From an uncultured Bacteroidota bacterium (lineage in GTDB: Bacteria > Bacteroidota > Bacteroidia > Flavobacteriales > Flavobacteriaceae), in assembly GCA_902557655.1 (NCBI GenBank), contig CACEAZ010000006.1, positions 1 through 64,000 of the forward strand: a DNA stretch of 64,000 nucleotides, written 5' to 3'. The position numbers and the translations under genes are program-made. The notes beneath the pieces were generated by a model, which ran no database searches, was not told the origin of the DNA, and saw only the letters and a program-made list of their open reading frames with translations. Positions 18,631 to 28,327 of the stretch are shown one piece after another. The stretch's first letter is position 1. The number at the start of each line of letters is the position of its first letter.

Positions 18631-19701
18631 ATGAATTCAGGAGACCTTGTTAAGTCAGTGATTAAATTATCATTAATTGCTCTTTTAATATTTGTTTTAT
18701 ATAAATTAAAATTAGGTTTATTATACGTATTTATAGCCTTAATTTTAACCTTAATTGTCAATCCTTTAAACAAACTATTTTTTAAAAAACTAAAGCTTAG
18801 TAAAACTTTTTCATCTATTATTTCAATTACTTTCCTGATTTCATTTTTTGCTATGATTATCGGATTAATTGTGCCAGTTTTAACCAAACAAGGTCAAAAC
18901 CTTTCACTCTTGAATAATAAGGAGTTTAGGGCAAATTTTGATTCAACCATTACAACGATAAATAATTATTTTGAAAATCAACAATTAAGTATTTTTGATT
19001 TTTTCACAGATTTAAATATTATCTCAGATATTGATTTTAGTTTTGTTACTCAACTTTTCAATTCAATTATTTCACAAATAGGAAGCTTGAGTATAGGTAT
19101 TCTTTCTGTCTTATTTATTACTTTTTTCTTCTTAAAAGACGGAAATAAAATCTTTGAAAACTTTATAGATTTTTTTCCAAGAAAACAAAGTGCTAAATTA
19201 AAAGCCTCTTTTGATACAATAAATATCCTTTTAACCAGATATTTCACTGGTGTTTTGATACAGGTTTTAATTCTTTTTGTTTTCTACTATACACTTCTTC
19301 TTATTCTAGGTGTTGAGAATTCATTTGTTATCGCCTTTATTTGTGCTATCCTAAATATTATTCCATACTTGGGCCCTCTAATAAGTGTAATCTTAATGAT
19401 GGTTTTATCCATAACAAGTAATTTAGATAATATTGTTTTAGATAATTATATATTTAATTCCGTGTTTATTTTTGTTGGTTTTTCAATTATTCAATTTGTC
19501 GACAATTTTTTTCTTCAACCCTATATATTTTCATCTTCGGTAAAATCACATCCTCTCGAAGTTTTTATTGTTATTATATTTTCTGGAATTCTTTTTGGTA
19601 TTTTCGGTTTGATTATAGCAATACCTCTATACACAACGTTGAAGGTAATTTTTGTAAGCTTTTTTGATATTAGGAAAATAATATCAAATCTTGTGAAATA
19701 A
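18631..19701 (+). CDS. AI-2E/PerM-family membrane transporter
   Basis: This 356-residue integral membrane protein has about eight hydrophobic segments and no signal peptide. The arrangement is that of the AI-2E (TqsA/PerM) family: paired helices, a soluble middle segment (about 95-150), and a C-terminal block with FICAILNIIPYLGPLISV and FFLQPYIFSSSVKSHPLEVFIVI. Both are family landmarks. Substrates of most members are unknown; AI-2 export was shown for TqsA, and other members act in Na+/H+ exchange. No luxS or quorum gene is nearby, so I would not assign AI-2. It is the end of the tsaD-rsmE transcript. Confidence 0.88.
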   Translation: MNSGDLVKSVIKLSLIALLIFVLYKLKLGLLYVFIALILTLIVNPLNKLFFKKLKLSKTFSSIISITFLISFFAMIIGLIVPVLTKQGQNLSLLNNKEFRANFDSTITTINNYFENQQLSIFDFFTDLNIISDIDFSFVTQLFNSIISQIGSLSIGILSVLFITFFFLKDGNKIFENFIDFFPRKQSAKLKASFDTINILLTRYFTGVLIQVLILFVFYYTLLLILGVENSFVIAFICAILNIIPYLGPLISVILMMVLSITSNLDNIVLDNYIFNSVFIFVGFSIIQFVDNFFLQPYIFSSSVKSHPLEVFIVIIFSGILFGIFGLIIAIPLYTTLKVIFVSFFDIRKIISNLVK

Positions 19702-19705
19702 TTTA

Positions 19706-19819
19706 TTATTTCAATTTTGTACTTTTATTTAAAACTAACCAATGAAAAAAACATTTATTCTTGCGAATCTTATTTAATTTTTCTCTTCTCATGTCCAACG
19801 TTAATTTTACGTGAGCCAT
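19706..19819 (-). pseudogene. Relic of a tyrosine recombinase (integrase) gene start
   Basis: On the minus strand a 37-codon frame starts MAHVKLTLDMRREKL and then runs into unrelated codons and a stop. The first 12 or so residues match the usual opening of Bacteroidota phage/ICE tyrosine integrases (arm-type DNA-binding domain, typically M-A-x-V-K-L-x-L-D-x-R-R). No core-binding or catalytic domain follows; the AI-2E gene occupies that space. It is oriented like, and lies just downstream of, the tRNA-Arg gene, as an integrase next to attL would be. The best reading is a decayed remnant of an integrated element. A chance match to a short peptide cannot be excluded. Confidence 0.6.
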
Positions 19820-19843
19820 AAGCAAATAATTTAGTGTTAGAAA

Positions 19844-19881
19844 ATGTGCAAACGATGTGCAAACTTTTGTTGATAATCAAC
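19844..19881. repeat. Tandem 10-mer repeat and 13-nt inverted repeat upstream of the integrase relic
   Basis: The 10-mer ATGTGCAAAC occurs twice, at 19844-19853 and 19855-19864, separated by one base. The near-palindrome GTTGATAATCAAC follows at 19869-19881. They lie just upstream of the relic integrase start. Tandem short direct repeats at this position resemble arm-type integrase-binding sites or an integrase operator, which is inference from location. Confidence 0.6.
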
Positions 19882-19914
19882 GTTTTGACAGACAAAACAT
19901 AAGCATCCTAAAAC

Positions 19915-19941
19915 AAAAAACCTCCTGAATTAATCAGAAGG
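19915..19941 (-). terminator. Intrinsic terminator of the tRNA operon
   Basis: The minus strand reads CCTTCTGATTAATTCAGGAGG followed by six T residues. The eight-pair stem (one G-T pair) has an AT-rich loop and ends with a U tract 10 nt after the tRNA-Arg 3' end. It is oriented to stop the tRNA transcript, and it separates the tRNA-Arg end from the integrase relic. Confidence 0.75.
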
Positions 19942-19951
19942 CTGTAATCTG

Positions 19952-20025
19952 TGATCGCGAAAGGATTCGAACCTTTGACCGTCTGCTTAGAAGGCAGATG
20001 CTCTATCCAGCTGAGCTACGCGACC
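19952..20025 (-). tRNA. tRNA-Arg(TCT)
   Basis: The minus strand folds as a 74-nt cloverleaf. The acceptor stem GGTCGCG pairs with CGCGATC, including one G-U. The D arm is GCTC...GAGC, the anticodon arm TCTGC-CTTCTAA-GCAGA has anticodon TCT, and the T arm is AAAGG-TTCGAAT-CCTTT. The discriminator is A and CCA is not encoded (next bases CAG). The gene is last in a three-tRNA operon, 13 nt after tRNA-Pro. Its 3' end borders the integrase relic, which suggests past use as an attachment site. Confidence 0.95.
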
Positions 20026-20038
20026 TTACTAAAAAATG

Positions 20039-20113
20039 TCGGGGTGGCAGGATTCGAACCTGCGACCTCCGCGTCCCAAACGCGGCGCGATAACCGGGCT
20101 ACGCTACACCCCG
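20039..20113 (-). tRNA. tRNA-Pro(TGG)
   Basis: The minus strand gives a 75-nt cloverleaf. The acceptor CGGGGTG pairs fully with CACCCCG, the anticodon arm CCGCG-TTTGGGA-CGCGG has anticodon TGG, and the T arm is GCAGG-TTCGAAT-CCTGC, with discriminator A. CCA is not encoded. It is the middle gene of the tRNA operon. Two ORF-track entries crossing it are artefacts. Confidence 0.95.
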
Positions 20114-20116
20114 AGA

Positions 20117-20203
20117 TGGCGGAGAGACAGGGATTCGAACCCTGGCGACGTTTGCACGTCGACAGATTAGCAATCTGCTCCATTACCACTCTGGCACCTC
20201 TCC
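20117..20203 (-). tRNA. tRNA-Ser(GCT)
   Basis: The minus strand gives a class II cloverleaf. The acceptor GGAGAGG pairs with TCTCTCC, and the anticodon stem CAGAT/ATCTG carries anticodon GCT. The long variable arm CGACGTGCAAACGTCG forms a hairpin, and the T arm is CAGGG-TTCGAAT-CCCTG. The discriminator G is followed by CCA in the DNA, so the end is put at 20117; without CCA it is 20120. It is the first gene of the tRNA operon. Confidence 0.95.
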
Positions 20204-20237
20204 AATACTCTATAATAGTATTTATAAAATGCGGTTG

Positions 20238-20268
20238 CAAAAATAGTTTTTCATTACAAACAACGCAA
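20238..20268 (-). promoter_or_regulatory. Promoter of the tRNA-Ser-Pro-Arg operon
   Basis: The minus strand has TTG (20268-20266), a 20-nt spacer and TATTTTTG (20245-20238). This matches the Bacteroidota pattern of a -33 TTG/TTTG, about 19-21 nt, then TAnnTTTG. Transcription would start roughly 30 nt before tRNA-Ser. It is the cleanest two-part promoter I found in the window. Confidence 0.6.
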
Positions 20269-20285
20269 CTATAAACAATATTTTT

Positions 20286-22355
20286 TTAATTACTATTTTC
20301 TGGGTATTCAATTCTGACGTGATAAATGTTTTTTAATTTTTCTTTTAAAACACTTTTAATGGTTGAAATATTCTTAAAAGTTAATTCACAATCAACAAAC
20401 TGATCTTCTTCAATTTGCTTATCAATAATAGTTTCAACAAAATTATCAATCTTTGAATTATCAGGTTTTTCTAAACTTTTGGTGGCAGCTTCTACTGAGT
20501 CACACATCATCACAAGAGCCATTTCAATACTAAATGGCTTAGGTCCATCATAACAAAACGCATCTTTACTTTTTTCCCCATTCTCATCAAGATGTTTAGA
20601 ATAAAAATATGATATTAAATTAGTTCCGTGATGAGTTCTTATAAAATCAATTATCCTATCAGGTAATCCTGCATTTTTAGCAATATTAACACCATCTTTT
20701 ACATGATCTTTTATAATCCCTACACTTTTTTCAGAATTTAGTTTATCATGAGGATTTTGTTCTGAAAGTTGGTTTTCAATAAAGTATGATGGATTGTTTA
20801 TTTTTCCTATATCATGATGTAATGCGCCAACACGTGATAATAATGCATTTGCATTAATTTTATTTGCACAAGCTTCAGAAAGGTTTGCAACATTTAAAGA
20901 ATGATGAAAAGTCCCAGGTGCTTTGTCAGATAATTCTTTCATTAGTTTTGAATTTGTATCAGATAATTCTAAAAGGGAAACATCTGAAACCAAACCAAAT
21001 ATTTTTTCATATATATAAATTAAAGGATAGATGAATAACGTTAACAAACCACATAATATAAATAGTAAGAAATTAAACATTGGTAAGTTTTCAATACTTC
21101 CTTCATGTATCACATAAAATGAAAAATAAGCTAACATGTAGACAAAAGTTATCTGAGCTACGGCTATAAAAAGATTTGCTCTTTTATATATATTGTCTGA
21201 GGTTAAAATGGTTACTACTCCGGCGATAATATTTAGGAAAATAAACTCATAACTATTAGGCACCACAAAACCTAATAACATGATTGTTACTGAATGAATA
21301 AAAAAAGCTATCCTAGAATCAAAAAAGGCTTTAAATAATAAAGGAATAATACAAAGAGGTATAATGTAAACATAATTGGAGTTAAAGTCTATTACCCAAG
21401 TTGTAATTAGTATGATTAAAGTGATATTAAAATAAACAAAAGCTATTCTGTTATTATTCTCATAAATTTCTTTTTCAAATTTTCTTATGAATAGTACAAT
21501 CATCAGTAATGATAATATAACCAACAGCGAGTATGCGGTTACAATTAAATAAACATCAGAAAATGATCCATCATTAACTTCATATTCTTTTTTTAAGGAT
21601 TCTAGTATGTTTAGCTTCTCCCCTTCTACAATTTCTCCTTTGGAAATAATTAATGTTTCTTTTTCAATAAAACCTCTGTTAGGAGATATTTTACTTTCAG
21701 ATTCCTCCAATGCTTTTATGGATAATGACTCATTAAAACTAAGATTCGGGGATATCAAATCAAACACGACTGATATTATTTCAGATTTATATGTTTCTGT
21801 ATCGTATTCTAGGATTTTATTATTTACAAATAAAAGTAAACTCTCGGGTTTAATAAGAAGATCAAAATCGGTTAATTTAATCTGTTTGTTGTCTAAAAGA
21901 ATTGAAATTGTTTGATTTTTACTAAAATCAAAATTCTCGTCTAGTAAGCCAGTATTATAAACATCATTTATAATTTTTATAGAATGTTTTTTAATTATTT
22001 CTAGATCAACATTTTTATAATTTTTAAAAAGAGTATCATCTTTTAATTCTCTAAATCTTTTGGAAATTCTCCTATTAGAATTAGTTGCCGATGATGTATC
22101 AATTTCAAAAAAAAGTGGAGTATTTAATTTTACATATTCAATCTCACTATTTATTTCATCGGAAGATTTTTTAATAGCAAAATCAAAAGGAGCATACAGA
22201 TTTTCTGACTGCCAAGGTCTTCCATTCTCAAAGCTATATTTAAATTTTCCGCTTTTTGGAAAGAAATAAATAATTAAAAATGCAGAAAGAATAAAAAGGA
22301 GTATTCGAAAAAGTCTTGAAAATCCTTTATTTATTTTATTAAATAGTTTTCCCAT
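20286..22355 (-). CDS. 7TM-HD family phosphohydrolase (PgpH/YqfF-like)
   Basis: This 689-residue membrane protein has an N-terminal transmembrane segment and an extracytoplasmic 7TMR-HDED-type domain (about 45-270). A bundle of about seven helices follows (about 270-460). The cytosolic HD domain has TFHHSLNVANLSEACA, the metal-binding ALHHDIGK, IKDHVKDGV and RTHHGT. Characterised relatives (Listeria PgpH) hydrolyse the second messenger c-di-AMP, and the HD metal ligands are all present, so that activity is the best guess. It is a single gene between the tRNA operon and a divergent thiolase gene. A TAAATTTA box about 14 nt before the ATG may be its -7 element. Confidence 0.9.
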   Translation of the reverse strand: MGKLFNKINKGFSRLFRILLFILSAFLIIYFFPKSGKFKYSFENGRPWQSENLYAPFDFAIKKSSDEINSEIEYVKLNTPLFFEIDTSSATNSNRRISKRFRELKDDTLFKNYKNVDLEIIKKHSIKIINDVYNTGLLDENFDFSKNQTISILLDNKQIKLTDFDLLIKPESLLLFVNNKILEYDTETYKSEIISVVFDLISPNLSFNESLSIKALEESESKISPNRGFIEKETLIISKGEIVEGEKLNILESLKKEYEVNDGSFSDVYLIVTAYSLLVILSLLMIVLFIRKFEKEIYENNNRIAFVYFNITLIILITTWVIDFNSNYVYIIPLCIIPLLFKAFFDSRIAFFIHSVTIMLLGFVVPNSYEFIFLNIIAGVVTILTSDNIYKRANLFIAVAQITFVYMLAYFSFYVIHEGSIENLPMFNFLLFILCGLLTLFIYPLIYIYEKIFGLVSDVSLLELSDTNSKLMKELSDKAPGTFHHSLNVANLSEACANKINANALLSRVGALHHDIGKINNPSYFIENQLSEQNPHDKLNSEKSVGIIKDHVKDGVNIAKNAGLPDRIIDFIRTHHGTNLISYFYSKHLDENGEKSKDAFCYDGPKPFSIEMALVMMCDSVEAATKSLEKPDNSKIDNFVETIIDKQIEEDQFVDCELTFKNISTIKSVLKEKLKNIYHVRIEYPENSN

Positions 22356-22434
22356 AATATTGATTTAATAAATTTACTAAATATTTAAGGGTTTAGTACA
22401 ATTTTTAATTTATTAACTTTATTGAAAGAAATTT

Positions 22435-23610
22435 ATGATGAACGAAGTAGTTATTGTAAGCGCTGTAAGAACACCTCTTGGTTGTTTTATGGGATCTTTA
22501 TCTCATTTGTCAGCGGTAGATTTAGGTATTCAGTCTGTAGAAGGTGCATTAAGAAAGATAAATCTAGATAAGTCATTTATTGATGAGCTAATTATCGGAC
22601 ATGTTTTACAAGCTGGATGTGGTCAAGCTCCAGCAAGACAAATTGCTGTTGGGGCTGGTTTAAAGTCTCAAATACCTTGTTTCAGTGTAAATAAGGTTTG
22701 TTCATCAGGATTAAAAGCTGTTGATTTAGCTTTTCAGTCCATAGCCCTAGGTAAAAATGAAATAGTTATTGCTGGGGGAGTTGAAAGTATGAGTAATTCT
22801 CCTCATTATTTAAATTTAAGAAAGGCTACTAAGTTTGGGAATTCCTCATCAATTGATGGTATGATGAATGATGGTTTGACAGATGTTTACAGTAAAAGCT
22901 CTATGGGTGTATTAGCAGATAATTGTGCTAGTGATTATTCTATTTCTAGAGAATCTCAGGACGAGTATGCTATTAACTCATACGTGAAATCAATAAAATC
23001 AACAGAAAATAATTATTTTTCAGATGAAATCATACCCGTTTTTTACAAAGACAAAAAAGGAAATGAAATTGTAATTGAGAAAGATGAGCAAATTTCAAAA
23101 GTAAAATTTGATAAGATACCTAAACTCTCACCTGCATTCGTTAAAAATGGATCGGTTACAGCTGCTAATTCTTCACCGATTAGTGACGGTGCTTCAATTT
23201 TAGTTTTAATGAGTTCAAAAAAAGCAAAAGAAATGGATATCAAACCTTTGGCTAAAGTTATTGATTTTCATGATGCAGCAATTGAGCCTGACAAGTTTAC
23301 TATAGCTCCTTCAAAGGCCATAAAGGAATTAGCTCTTAAAACTGATAGTAATCTAGAGGATATTGATTTATTTGAAATTAATGAGGCTTTTTCCATGGTT
23401 CCAATTGTTAATACGAATATTTTAAGTTTAGATGATAAAAAGGTAAATATTAATGGAGGCGCCGTTTCTTTAGGTCATCCCCTGGGTTGTTCTGGAGCTA
23501 GAATACTTACTACTTTAATTCATAACTTACACAGGCTCAAAAAGAAAAAGGGAATTGCTGCCATTTGTAACGGTGGTGGAGGTGCTTCTTCAGTCCAGAT
23601 TAAAATTTAA
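22435..23610 (+). CDS. Acetyl-CoA C-acetyl/acyltransferase (thiolase)
   Basis: This 391-residue thiolase is full length. The nucleophilic Cys is in NKVCSSGLKAVD (about 88). The C-terminal catalytic motifs are NINGGAVSLGHPLGCSGARIL (His about 349) and CNGGGGASSVQI (Cys about 380). It condenses two acetyl-CoA or cleaves 3-ketoacyl-CoA. The sequence alone does not separate the biosynthetic AtoB type from a degradative role, and no beta-oxidation partner is adjacent. The start is one of two consecutive ATG codons. It lies 6 bp before the NlpC/P60 gene. Confidence 0.93.
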   Translation: MMNEVVIVSAVRTPLGCFMGSLSHLSAVDLGIQSVEGALRKINLDKSFIDELIIGHVLQAGCGQAPARQIAVGAGLKSQIPCFSVNKVCSSGLKAVDLAFQSIALGKNEIVIAGGVESMSNSPHYLNLRKATKFGNSSSIDGMMNDGLTDVYSKSSMGVLADNCASDYSISRESQDEYAINSYVKSIKSTENNYFSDEIIPVFYKDKKGNEIVIEKDEQISKVKFDKIPKLSPAFVKNGSVTAANSSPISDGASILVLMSSKKAKEMDIKPLAKVIDFHDAAIEPDKFTIAPSKAIKELALKTDSNLEDIDLFEINEAFSMVPIVNTNILSLDDKKVNINGGAVSLGHPLGCSGARILTTLIHNLHRLKKKKGIAAICNGGGGASSVQIKI

Positions 23611-23616
23611 TTTTCT

Positions 23617-24360
23617 ATGATACTTGGAATTTGTAACCTTAGTATTGTTCCGGTGCGAATTGTAGATTCTGATAAATCAGAAATGATCAATCAATTAATT
23701 TACGGAGATATAATCGAAATTTTAGAGGAAAAAGAAAAATGGGTAAAAATAAAGTCAGTATTCGATGATTATATTGGATGGATTGATAAAAAACAATATT
23801 TTAAAATTGATGATGATATTGAGTTAAATCTAAACAACCCTGTTTATAGTATAAATTTGGTTGAATTTATCGAAAACAATAACAATGAATTAGTTACAAT
23901 TCCTATTGGCTCAGATATATCAAATATTTCATTAATGAACCATAAATTTGATGGAAAAACTATTTCTGGCAAAAACAATAGAAATTCTATTGTAAATACA
24001 GCTTTATTGTTTTTAAACTCACCTTATTTTTGGGGAGGTAAAACACCTTTTGGTATTGACTGTTCTGGTTTTACCCAGATGGTTTATAAAATAAATGGAT
24101 ATAAGCTTTCTAGAGATGCTAAAGATCAAGCGAATCAAGGGGAAACTCTAAGCTTTATTGAGGAATCAGAAGCTGGTGATTTAGCGTTTTTTAACAATGA
24201 TCAAGGAGATATAATCCATGTAGGAATTATACTACAAAACAATCACATCATTCATGCAAGCGGAAAAGTTAGGATTGATAGAATTGATCACAGTGGTATT
24301 TACAATAATGATCTAAATAAGCATACTCACTCTCTACGTTATATTAAGAAAATTATATAA
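23617..24360 (+). CDS. C40-family (NlpC/P60) cysteine peptidase with SH3 region
   Basis: This 247-residue protein begins with a bacterial SH3-like region (about 1-70; QLIYGDIIEILEEKEKWVKIKS and YIGWIDKKQY). The NlpC/P60 catalytic domain follows, with Cys in FGIDCSGFTQMVYK, His in DIIHVGII and a third polar site in HIIHASGKVRI. Members cut D-Glu/meso-DAP bonds in peptidoglycan peptides. I see no signal peptide, so it may act on imported muropeptides in the cytosol, as YkfC-type enzymes do. It is convergent with the TPR gene with no gap between stops. Confidence 0.9.
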   Translation: MILGICNLSIVPVRIVDSDKSEMINQLIYGDIIEILEEKEKWVKIKSVFDDYIGWIDKKQYFKIDDDIELNLNNPVYSINLVEFIENNNNELVTIPIGSDISNISLMNHKFDGKTISGKNNRNSIVNTALLFLNSPYFWGGKTPFGIDCSGFTQMVYKINGYKLSRDAKDQANQGETLSFIEESEAGDLAFFNNDQGDIIHVGIILQNNHIIHASGKVRIDRIDHSGIYNNDLNKHTHSLRYIKKII

Positions 24361-25635
24361 CTATTTATTTTCTAAACCAACAACAATAGTTTTGTACTTG
24401 TTTTCGGACTCAACATCCCCAAGTGCTGAAAAAATATTTTTTAGAGTTCTAGCAGCATTAAGATTATCATTTTCAAGTTCATAAACTTTTTCCAAATAAG
24501 GGATGGCACTTCGATACAGGTTTTCCCTTTCTATTTTTAGCTCATCATATCTGTTGTAATCTGCTGTACTCATTCCTAAGGAATTCATTTCTTCGATTAT
24601 CGCACCTTCTTTTTCTAAAGTAAGTGCTGCAGCATTCAAATAAGCTTTGGTGTATGATGGATCCATAGCTATTGCTTTATTATAATAATCAACAGCCTTT
24701 TCATGATCCCCTTTGTCTGCGTTTACTACTCCAAGATTAAAAATTAGATCAACATTATTTGGTTCAATTTCTAGTGCTTTAGTAATTAAACTTTGATACA
24801 TGTCAACTTCACCCATCTCCCACCTAATATTAGATTCAAGTAAAATCAAATTAATGTCAAGTGGATCTATTGATTTGGCTTTTTCTAAAAATTTGAGTGA
24901 GTTATCAAAATCTTCTTTAATTCTGTAGATCGCAGCTATAGATCTTAAAATATCAATTTCTACAGATTTAGCCATTTCATCTCTTGGTGAAATATGTGTT
25001 GTTAGAACATCTACTGAAAAGTCACGTGATTTCATATCTTGAAAAACCTGCTCTTTACCAGATTCCTTTTCGGTAGCATAGTAATTTATTGAAATTCCTG
25101 TATAACCTAAATCAATCAATTTTTCATAAAAGTTTAAAGCTACACCATAAGATTTAGCCTCAGTTGCTACAAGGGCTGCGTTATATAAGTAAAGAGTGTC
25201 TCTTTTAGAAACATTATAAGCTGCTTCTAAACTTTTATATGACAATTCATAATCTTTATTTTCAAGAGCAGATCTCGAATCATTAACAAACGAATTAAAT
25301 AAATTAGTTAAGATATCATCGATTTTTGTAGAATATATTTTCGAACCTTTTTCTTCTATTTCTTTTGAATTATTAAAATTTTCAATACTAGATAATTTAT
25401 TTTCAAAAGAGCTTTCTCCATTTTGATAATTAGCAAGACCGCTTAAGTAATAAAATTTTGCTTTGGTTTTGTCATCAGCAGAATCTATTAAATCATTTAA
25501 TGATTCAAGTATATTTATTGCTTCAGTATAATTATTAGATTTTATAAGCTTTTCTACAGTTTTTAGTTCTTTTTTTTGACTAAAACTAAAATGTGTAATA
25601 CCAATAGTTATCAGAATTAAAATTAATTTTTTCAT
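24361..25635 (-). CDS. Exported tetratricopeptide-repeat protein
   Basis: This 424-residue protein has a signal peptide ([20 protein letters not shown]) and TPR-type helical repeats through most of its length. The clearest repeats are NSLKFLEKAKSIDPLDINLILL, and VDLIFNLGVVNADKGDHEKAVDYYNKAIAMDPSYTKAYLNAA near 300-340. It is probably periplasmic and serves as a protein-interaction scaffold, with no specific partner known. Its ATG overlaps the gyrA stop by 1 bp (TAATG), so it is made from the gyrA transcript; I recall this pairing from other flavobacteria. Confidence 0.88.
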   Translation of the reverse strand: MKKLILILITIGITHFSFSQKKELKTVEKLIKSNNYTEAINILESLNDLIDSADDKTKAKFYYLSGLANYQNGESSFENKLSSIENFNNSKEIEEKGSKIYSTKIDDILTNLFNSFVNDSRSALENKDYELSYKSLEAAYNVSKRDTLYLYNAALVATEAKSYGVALNFYEKLIDLGYTGISINYYATEKESGKEQVFQDMKSRDFSVDVLTTHISPRDEMAKSVEIDILRSIAAIYRIKEDFDNSLKFLEKAKSIDPLDINLILLESNIRWEMGEVDMYQSLITKALEIEPNNVDLIFNLGVVNADKGDHEKAVDYYNKAIAMDPSYTKAYLNAAALTLEKEGAIIEEMNSLGMSTADYNRYDELKIERENLYRSAIPYLEKVYELENDNLNAARTLKNIFSALGDVESENKYKTIVVGLENK

Positions 25636-28136
25636 TATTCTTCGTTTGAATTATTTTCTTCAATTATTTCAATATTTTCTTCATGATTTTCCTCATCCTC
25701 TTCATGAACAACTTTTGCAACAGCAGCGATAGAGTCACTTTCCTTCAAATTTATCAATTTTACTCCTTGAGTTGCTCTACCCATAACTCTTAAGTTCTTT
25801 ACAGCCATTCTAATTGCGATTCCGGACTTATTTATAATCATAAGACCATTAGTATCATCAACATTTTTAATAGCCACTAAATCGCCTGTTTTTTCTGTGA
25901 TGGAAATCGTTTTTACACCTTTTCCACCTCTATTAGTTATTCTGTAGTCTTCAAGTCTCGATCTTTTGCCATAACCATTTGATGAAACAACAAGTATATT
26001 GCTTTCCATGTCATTTACAGAAACCATTCCGATAACTTCATCATTATCATGTTGCAATCTAATACCTCTAACACCAGAAGCATTCCTTCCCATTGGTCTT
26101 GTTTTAGCTTCTTCAAACCTAATCGCTTTTCCTGATTTTAATGCAAGCATTACCTGACTATTACCATCTGTTAATTTTGCTTCAAGTAGTTCATCGTTTT
26201 CTTTTATAGTTATTGCATTTATTCCGTTTGATCTGGGTCTAGAATATTGTTCTAAAGAAGTTTTTTTAACCTGACCTTTTTTAGTTGCCATTATCACATA
26301 ATGAGAATTTATATAATCCTCATCTTTCAAATCTTTTGTACAGATAAAGGCTTTAACTTTATCATCTTGTTCAATATTAATTAAATTTTGTATCGCTCTA
26401 CCCTTAGAAGTCTTACTACCTTCAGGAATTTCATAAACTCTCATCCAAAAGCATTTTCCTTTTTGGGTAAAAAATAACATGTATTGGTGATTGGTTCCAA
26501 TAAAAATATCTTCAAGAAAATCTTCATTTCTAGTCGTTGATGCCTTTTGGCCAACCCCACCTCTATTTTGAATTTTATATTCGTCTAATGAAGTTCTTTT
26601 AATATATCCTGCATGTGAAATTGTAATGACAACTTTCTCATCAGGTATCATATCCTCAATTGAAAGATCGCCACCAGCATATTCTATTACAGATCTTCTT
26701 TCATCTCCATACTTGTCCTTGATTTCATTTAATTCATCTGAAATAATATTCATTCTTCTGTTCTCATTTCCAAGAATATCCTTTAAATCTTCAATGAGCT
26801 TTTTAATTTCTTCATATTCAGATCTAAGTTTATCTTGTTCTAATCCGGTTAATTGTCTTAACCTCATCTCCACAATTGCCTTTGCTTGGACTTCAGAAAG
26901 CTTAAACTTCTTAATTAAGTTATTTCTAGCATCCTCAGCATTTTTTGAAGCCTTTATTAAAGCTATTACATCATCAATATTGTCTGAAGCAATTATTAAA
27001 CCTTCAAGTATATGACATCTGTCTTCCGCTTTTTTTAATTCAAACTTGGTCCTTCTAACTACTACATCATGTCTATGATCAACAAAATGCTTGATCATTT
27101 CCTTTAGATTTAGCATCTGAGGGCGACCTTTTACAAGAGCAATAGTATTTACACTAAAAGAAGACTGAAGTGGACTGTATTTATATAATTTATTTAGAAC
27201 GATATTAGGGATTGCATCTCTTTTTAAAACAAAAACAATCCTCATTCCATTACGGTCAGATTCATCCCTTATTGTAGAAATTCCGTCTAATTTTTTATCA
27301 TTAACTAAGTCCGCAATTTTTTTAATCATATCAGCTTTATTGACCTGATATGGAATTTCAGTAACTATAATAGATTCTCTTCCGTTAACTTCTTCAATCT
27401 CTGCTTTTCCTCGGATTACTACCTTACCTCTTCCACTATGAAATGCATCTTTAACACCATCATAACCGTGAATAATTCCACCCGTAGGAAAATCAGGGGC
27501 TTTAACATATTGCATTAAACCATCAATATCAATTGAATTGTCTTTAATATATTCTAAAGTACCGTTTATAACCTCTGTAAGATTGTGTGGTGGTATATTA
27601 GTCGCCATACCCACTGCAATACCAGAAGCACCATTTACAAGTAGCGCTGGAATCTTTGTAGGCAAAACAGTTGGTTCCTTTAAAGTGTCATCAAAATTTA
27701 ATTTATAATCAACTGTATCTTTTTCTATGTCAGAAAGCATTTCTTCTGAAATCTTCTGCATTCTAGCCTCTGTATACCTCATTGCTGCAGGACTGTCACC
27801 GTCAACGGAACCAAAATTTCCTTGACCATCTACTAGCATGTATCTTAAACTCCATTCCTGAGCCATCCTAACCATGGTGTCGTAGATTGCTGAATCACCG
27901 TGAGGATGATATTTACCCATTACTTCACCAACAATTCTTGCAGATTTTTTATGAGCTGTTGAAGCTCTAACTCCTAAATCGTGCATTCCATATAAAACTC
28001 TTCTGTGAACAGGTTTTAACCCATCTCTAACATCAGGGAGTGCTCTTGAAACTATAACAGACATTGAGTAATCAATGTATGCGGATTTCATTTCATCTTC
28101 AATATTAATAGGTATTAATTTTTCGCCGTCATTCAT
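25635..28136 (-). CDS. gyrA: DNA gyrase subunit A
   Basis: This 833-residue topoisomerase subunit cleaves and rejoins DNA during negative supercoiling. The N-terminal region has [22 protein letters not shown], and the quinolone-determining stretch is [19 protein letters not shown] with the sensitive-type Ser after GD. The catalytic Tyr lies in [10 protein letters not shown]. The C-terminal beta-pinwheel includes the gyrase-specific box [10 protein letters not shown] short acidic tail ([18 protein letters not shown]) closes the protein. A TATATTTG box at 28179-28186 probably drives it. Confidence 0.97.
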   Translation of the reverse strand: MNDGEKLIPINIEDEMKSAYIDYSMSVIVSRALPDVRDGLKPVHRRVLYGMHDLGVRASTAHKKSARIVGEVMGKYHPHGDSAIYDTMVRMAQEWSLRYMLVDGQGNFGSVDGDSPAAMRYTEARMQKISEEMLSDIEKDTVDYKLNFDDTLKEPTVLPTKIPALLVNGASGIAVGMATNIPPHNLTEVINGTLEYIKDNSIDIDGLMQYVKAPDFPTGGIIHGYDGVKDAFHSGRGKVVIRGKAEIEEVNGRESIIVTEIPYQVNKADMIKKIADLVNDKKLDGISTIRDESDRNGMRIVFVLKRDAIPNIVLNKLYKYSPLQSSFSVNTIALVKGRPQMLNLKEMIKHFVDHRHDVVVRRTKFELKKAEDRCHILEGLIIASDNIDDVIALIKASKNAEDARNNLIKKFKLSEVQAKAIVEMRLRQLTGLEQDKLRSEYEEIKKLIEDLKDILGNENRRMNIISDELNEIKDKYGDERRSVIEYAGGDLSIEDMIPDEKVVITISHAGYIKRTSLDEYKIQNRGGVGQKASTTRNEDFLEDIFIGTNHQYMLFFTQKGKCFWMRVYEIPEGSKTSKGRAIQNLINIEQDDKVKAFICTKDLKDEDYINSHYVIMATKKGQVKKTSLEQYSRPRSNGINAITIKENDELLEAKLTDGNSQVMLALKSGKAIRFEEAKTRPMGRNASGVRGIRLQHDNDEVIGMVSVNDMESNILVVSSNGYGKRSRLEDYRITNRGGKGVKTISITEKTGDLVAIKNVDDTNGLMIINKSGIAIRMAVKNLRVMGRATQGVKLINLKESDSIAAVAKVVHEEDEENHEENIEIIEENNSNEE

Positions 28137-28178
28137 AATAAAAAATTAGTTTAATTATATCATATAAATAGTAGTAAA

Positions 28179-28186
28179 CAAATATA
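28179..28186 (-). promoter_or_regulatory. Candidate -7 box of gyrA
   Basis: The minus strand has TATATTTG, an exact TAnnTTTG match about 43 nt before the gyrA ATG. The -33 element is not clear; a TTTG lies only 10 nt upstream, too near. The 161-bp gap between gyrA and clpC otherwise shows only AT-rich sequence and no gene. Confidence 0.4.
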
Positions 28187-28327
28187 ATAATTTAGCCAAA
28201 TTATTGTTCGCTTAATTGATTGTTAAAATTGATAATTTATTAACAATTTACCATCCATAAATTTTAAATAGTAATAGTGTTGTTTTAAAAAATCTTTATG
28301 ATTATTTTTATACAAATTGTTTTTGTT

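Noticed and set aside
18631-19701. Quorum-sensing AI-2 exporter
   Set aside because: The family name is broad, there is no luxS or signalling gene nearby, and most members have other or unknown substrates.
19951-20274. ORF-track frames at 19951-20274 (plus) and 20016-20240 (minus)
   Set aside because: They cross the three tRNA genes. The peptide with GFEPATSASQTRRD is a well-known artefact of translating tRNA T-arms.
28298-28327. Ten extra N-terminal codons on clpC (MIIFIQIVFV)
   Set aside because: The next ATG opens the conserved MDDNFSPRV sequence of ClpC, so the longer start is unlikely.
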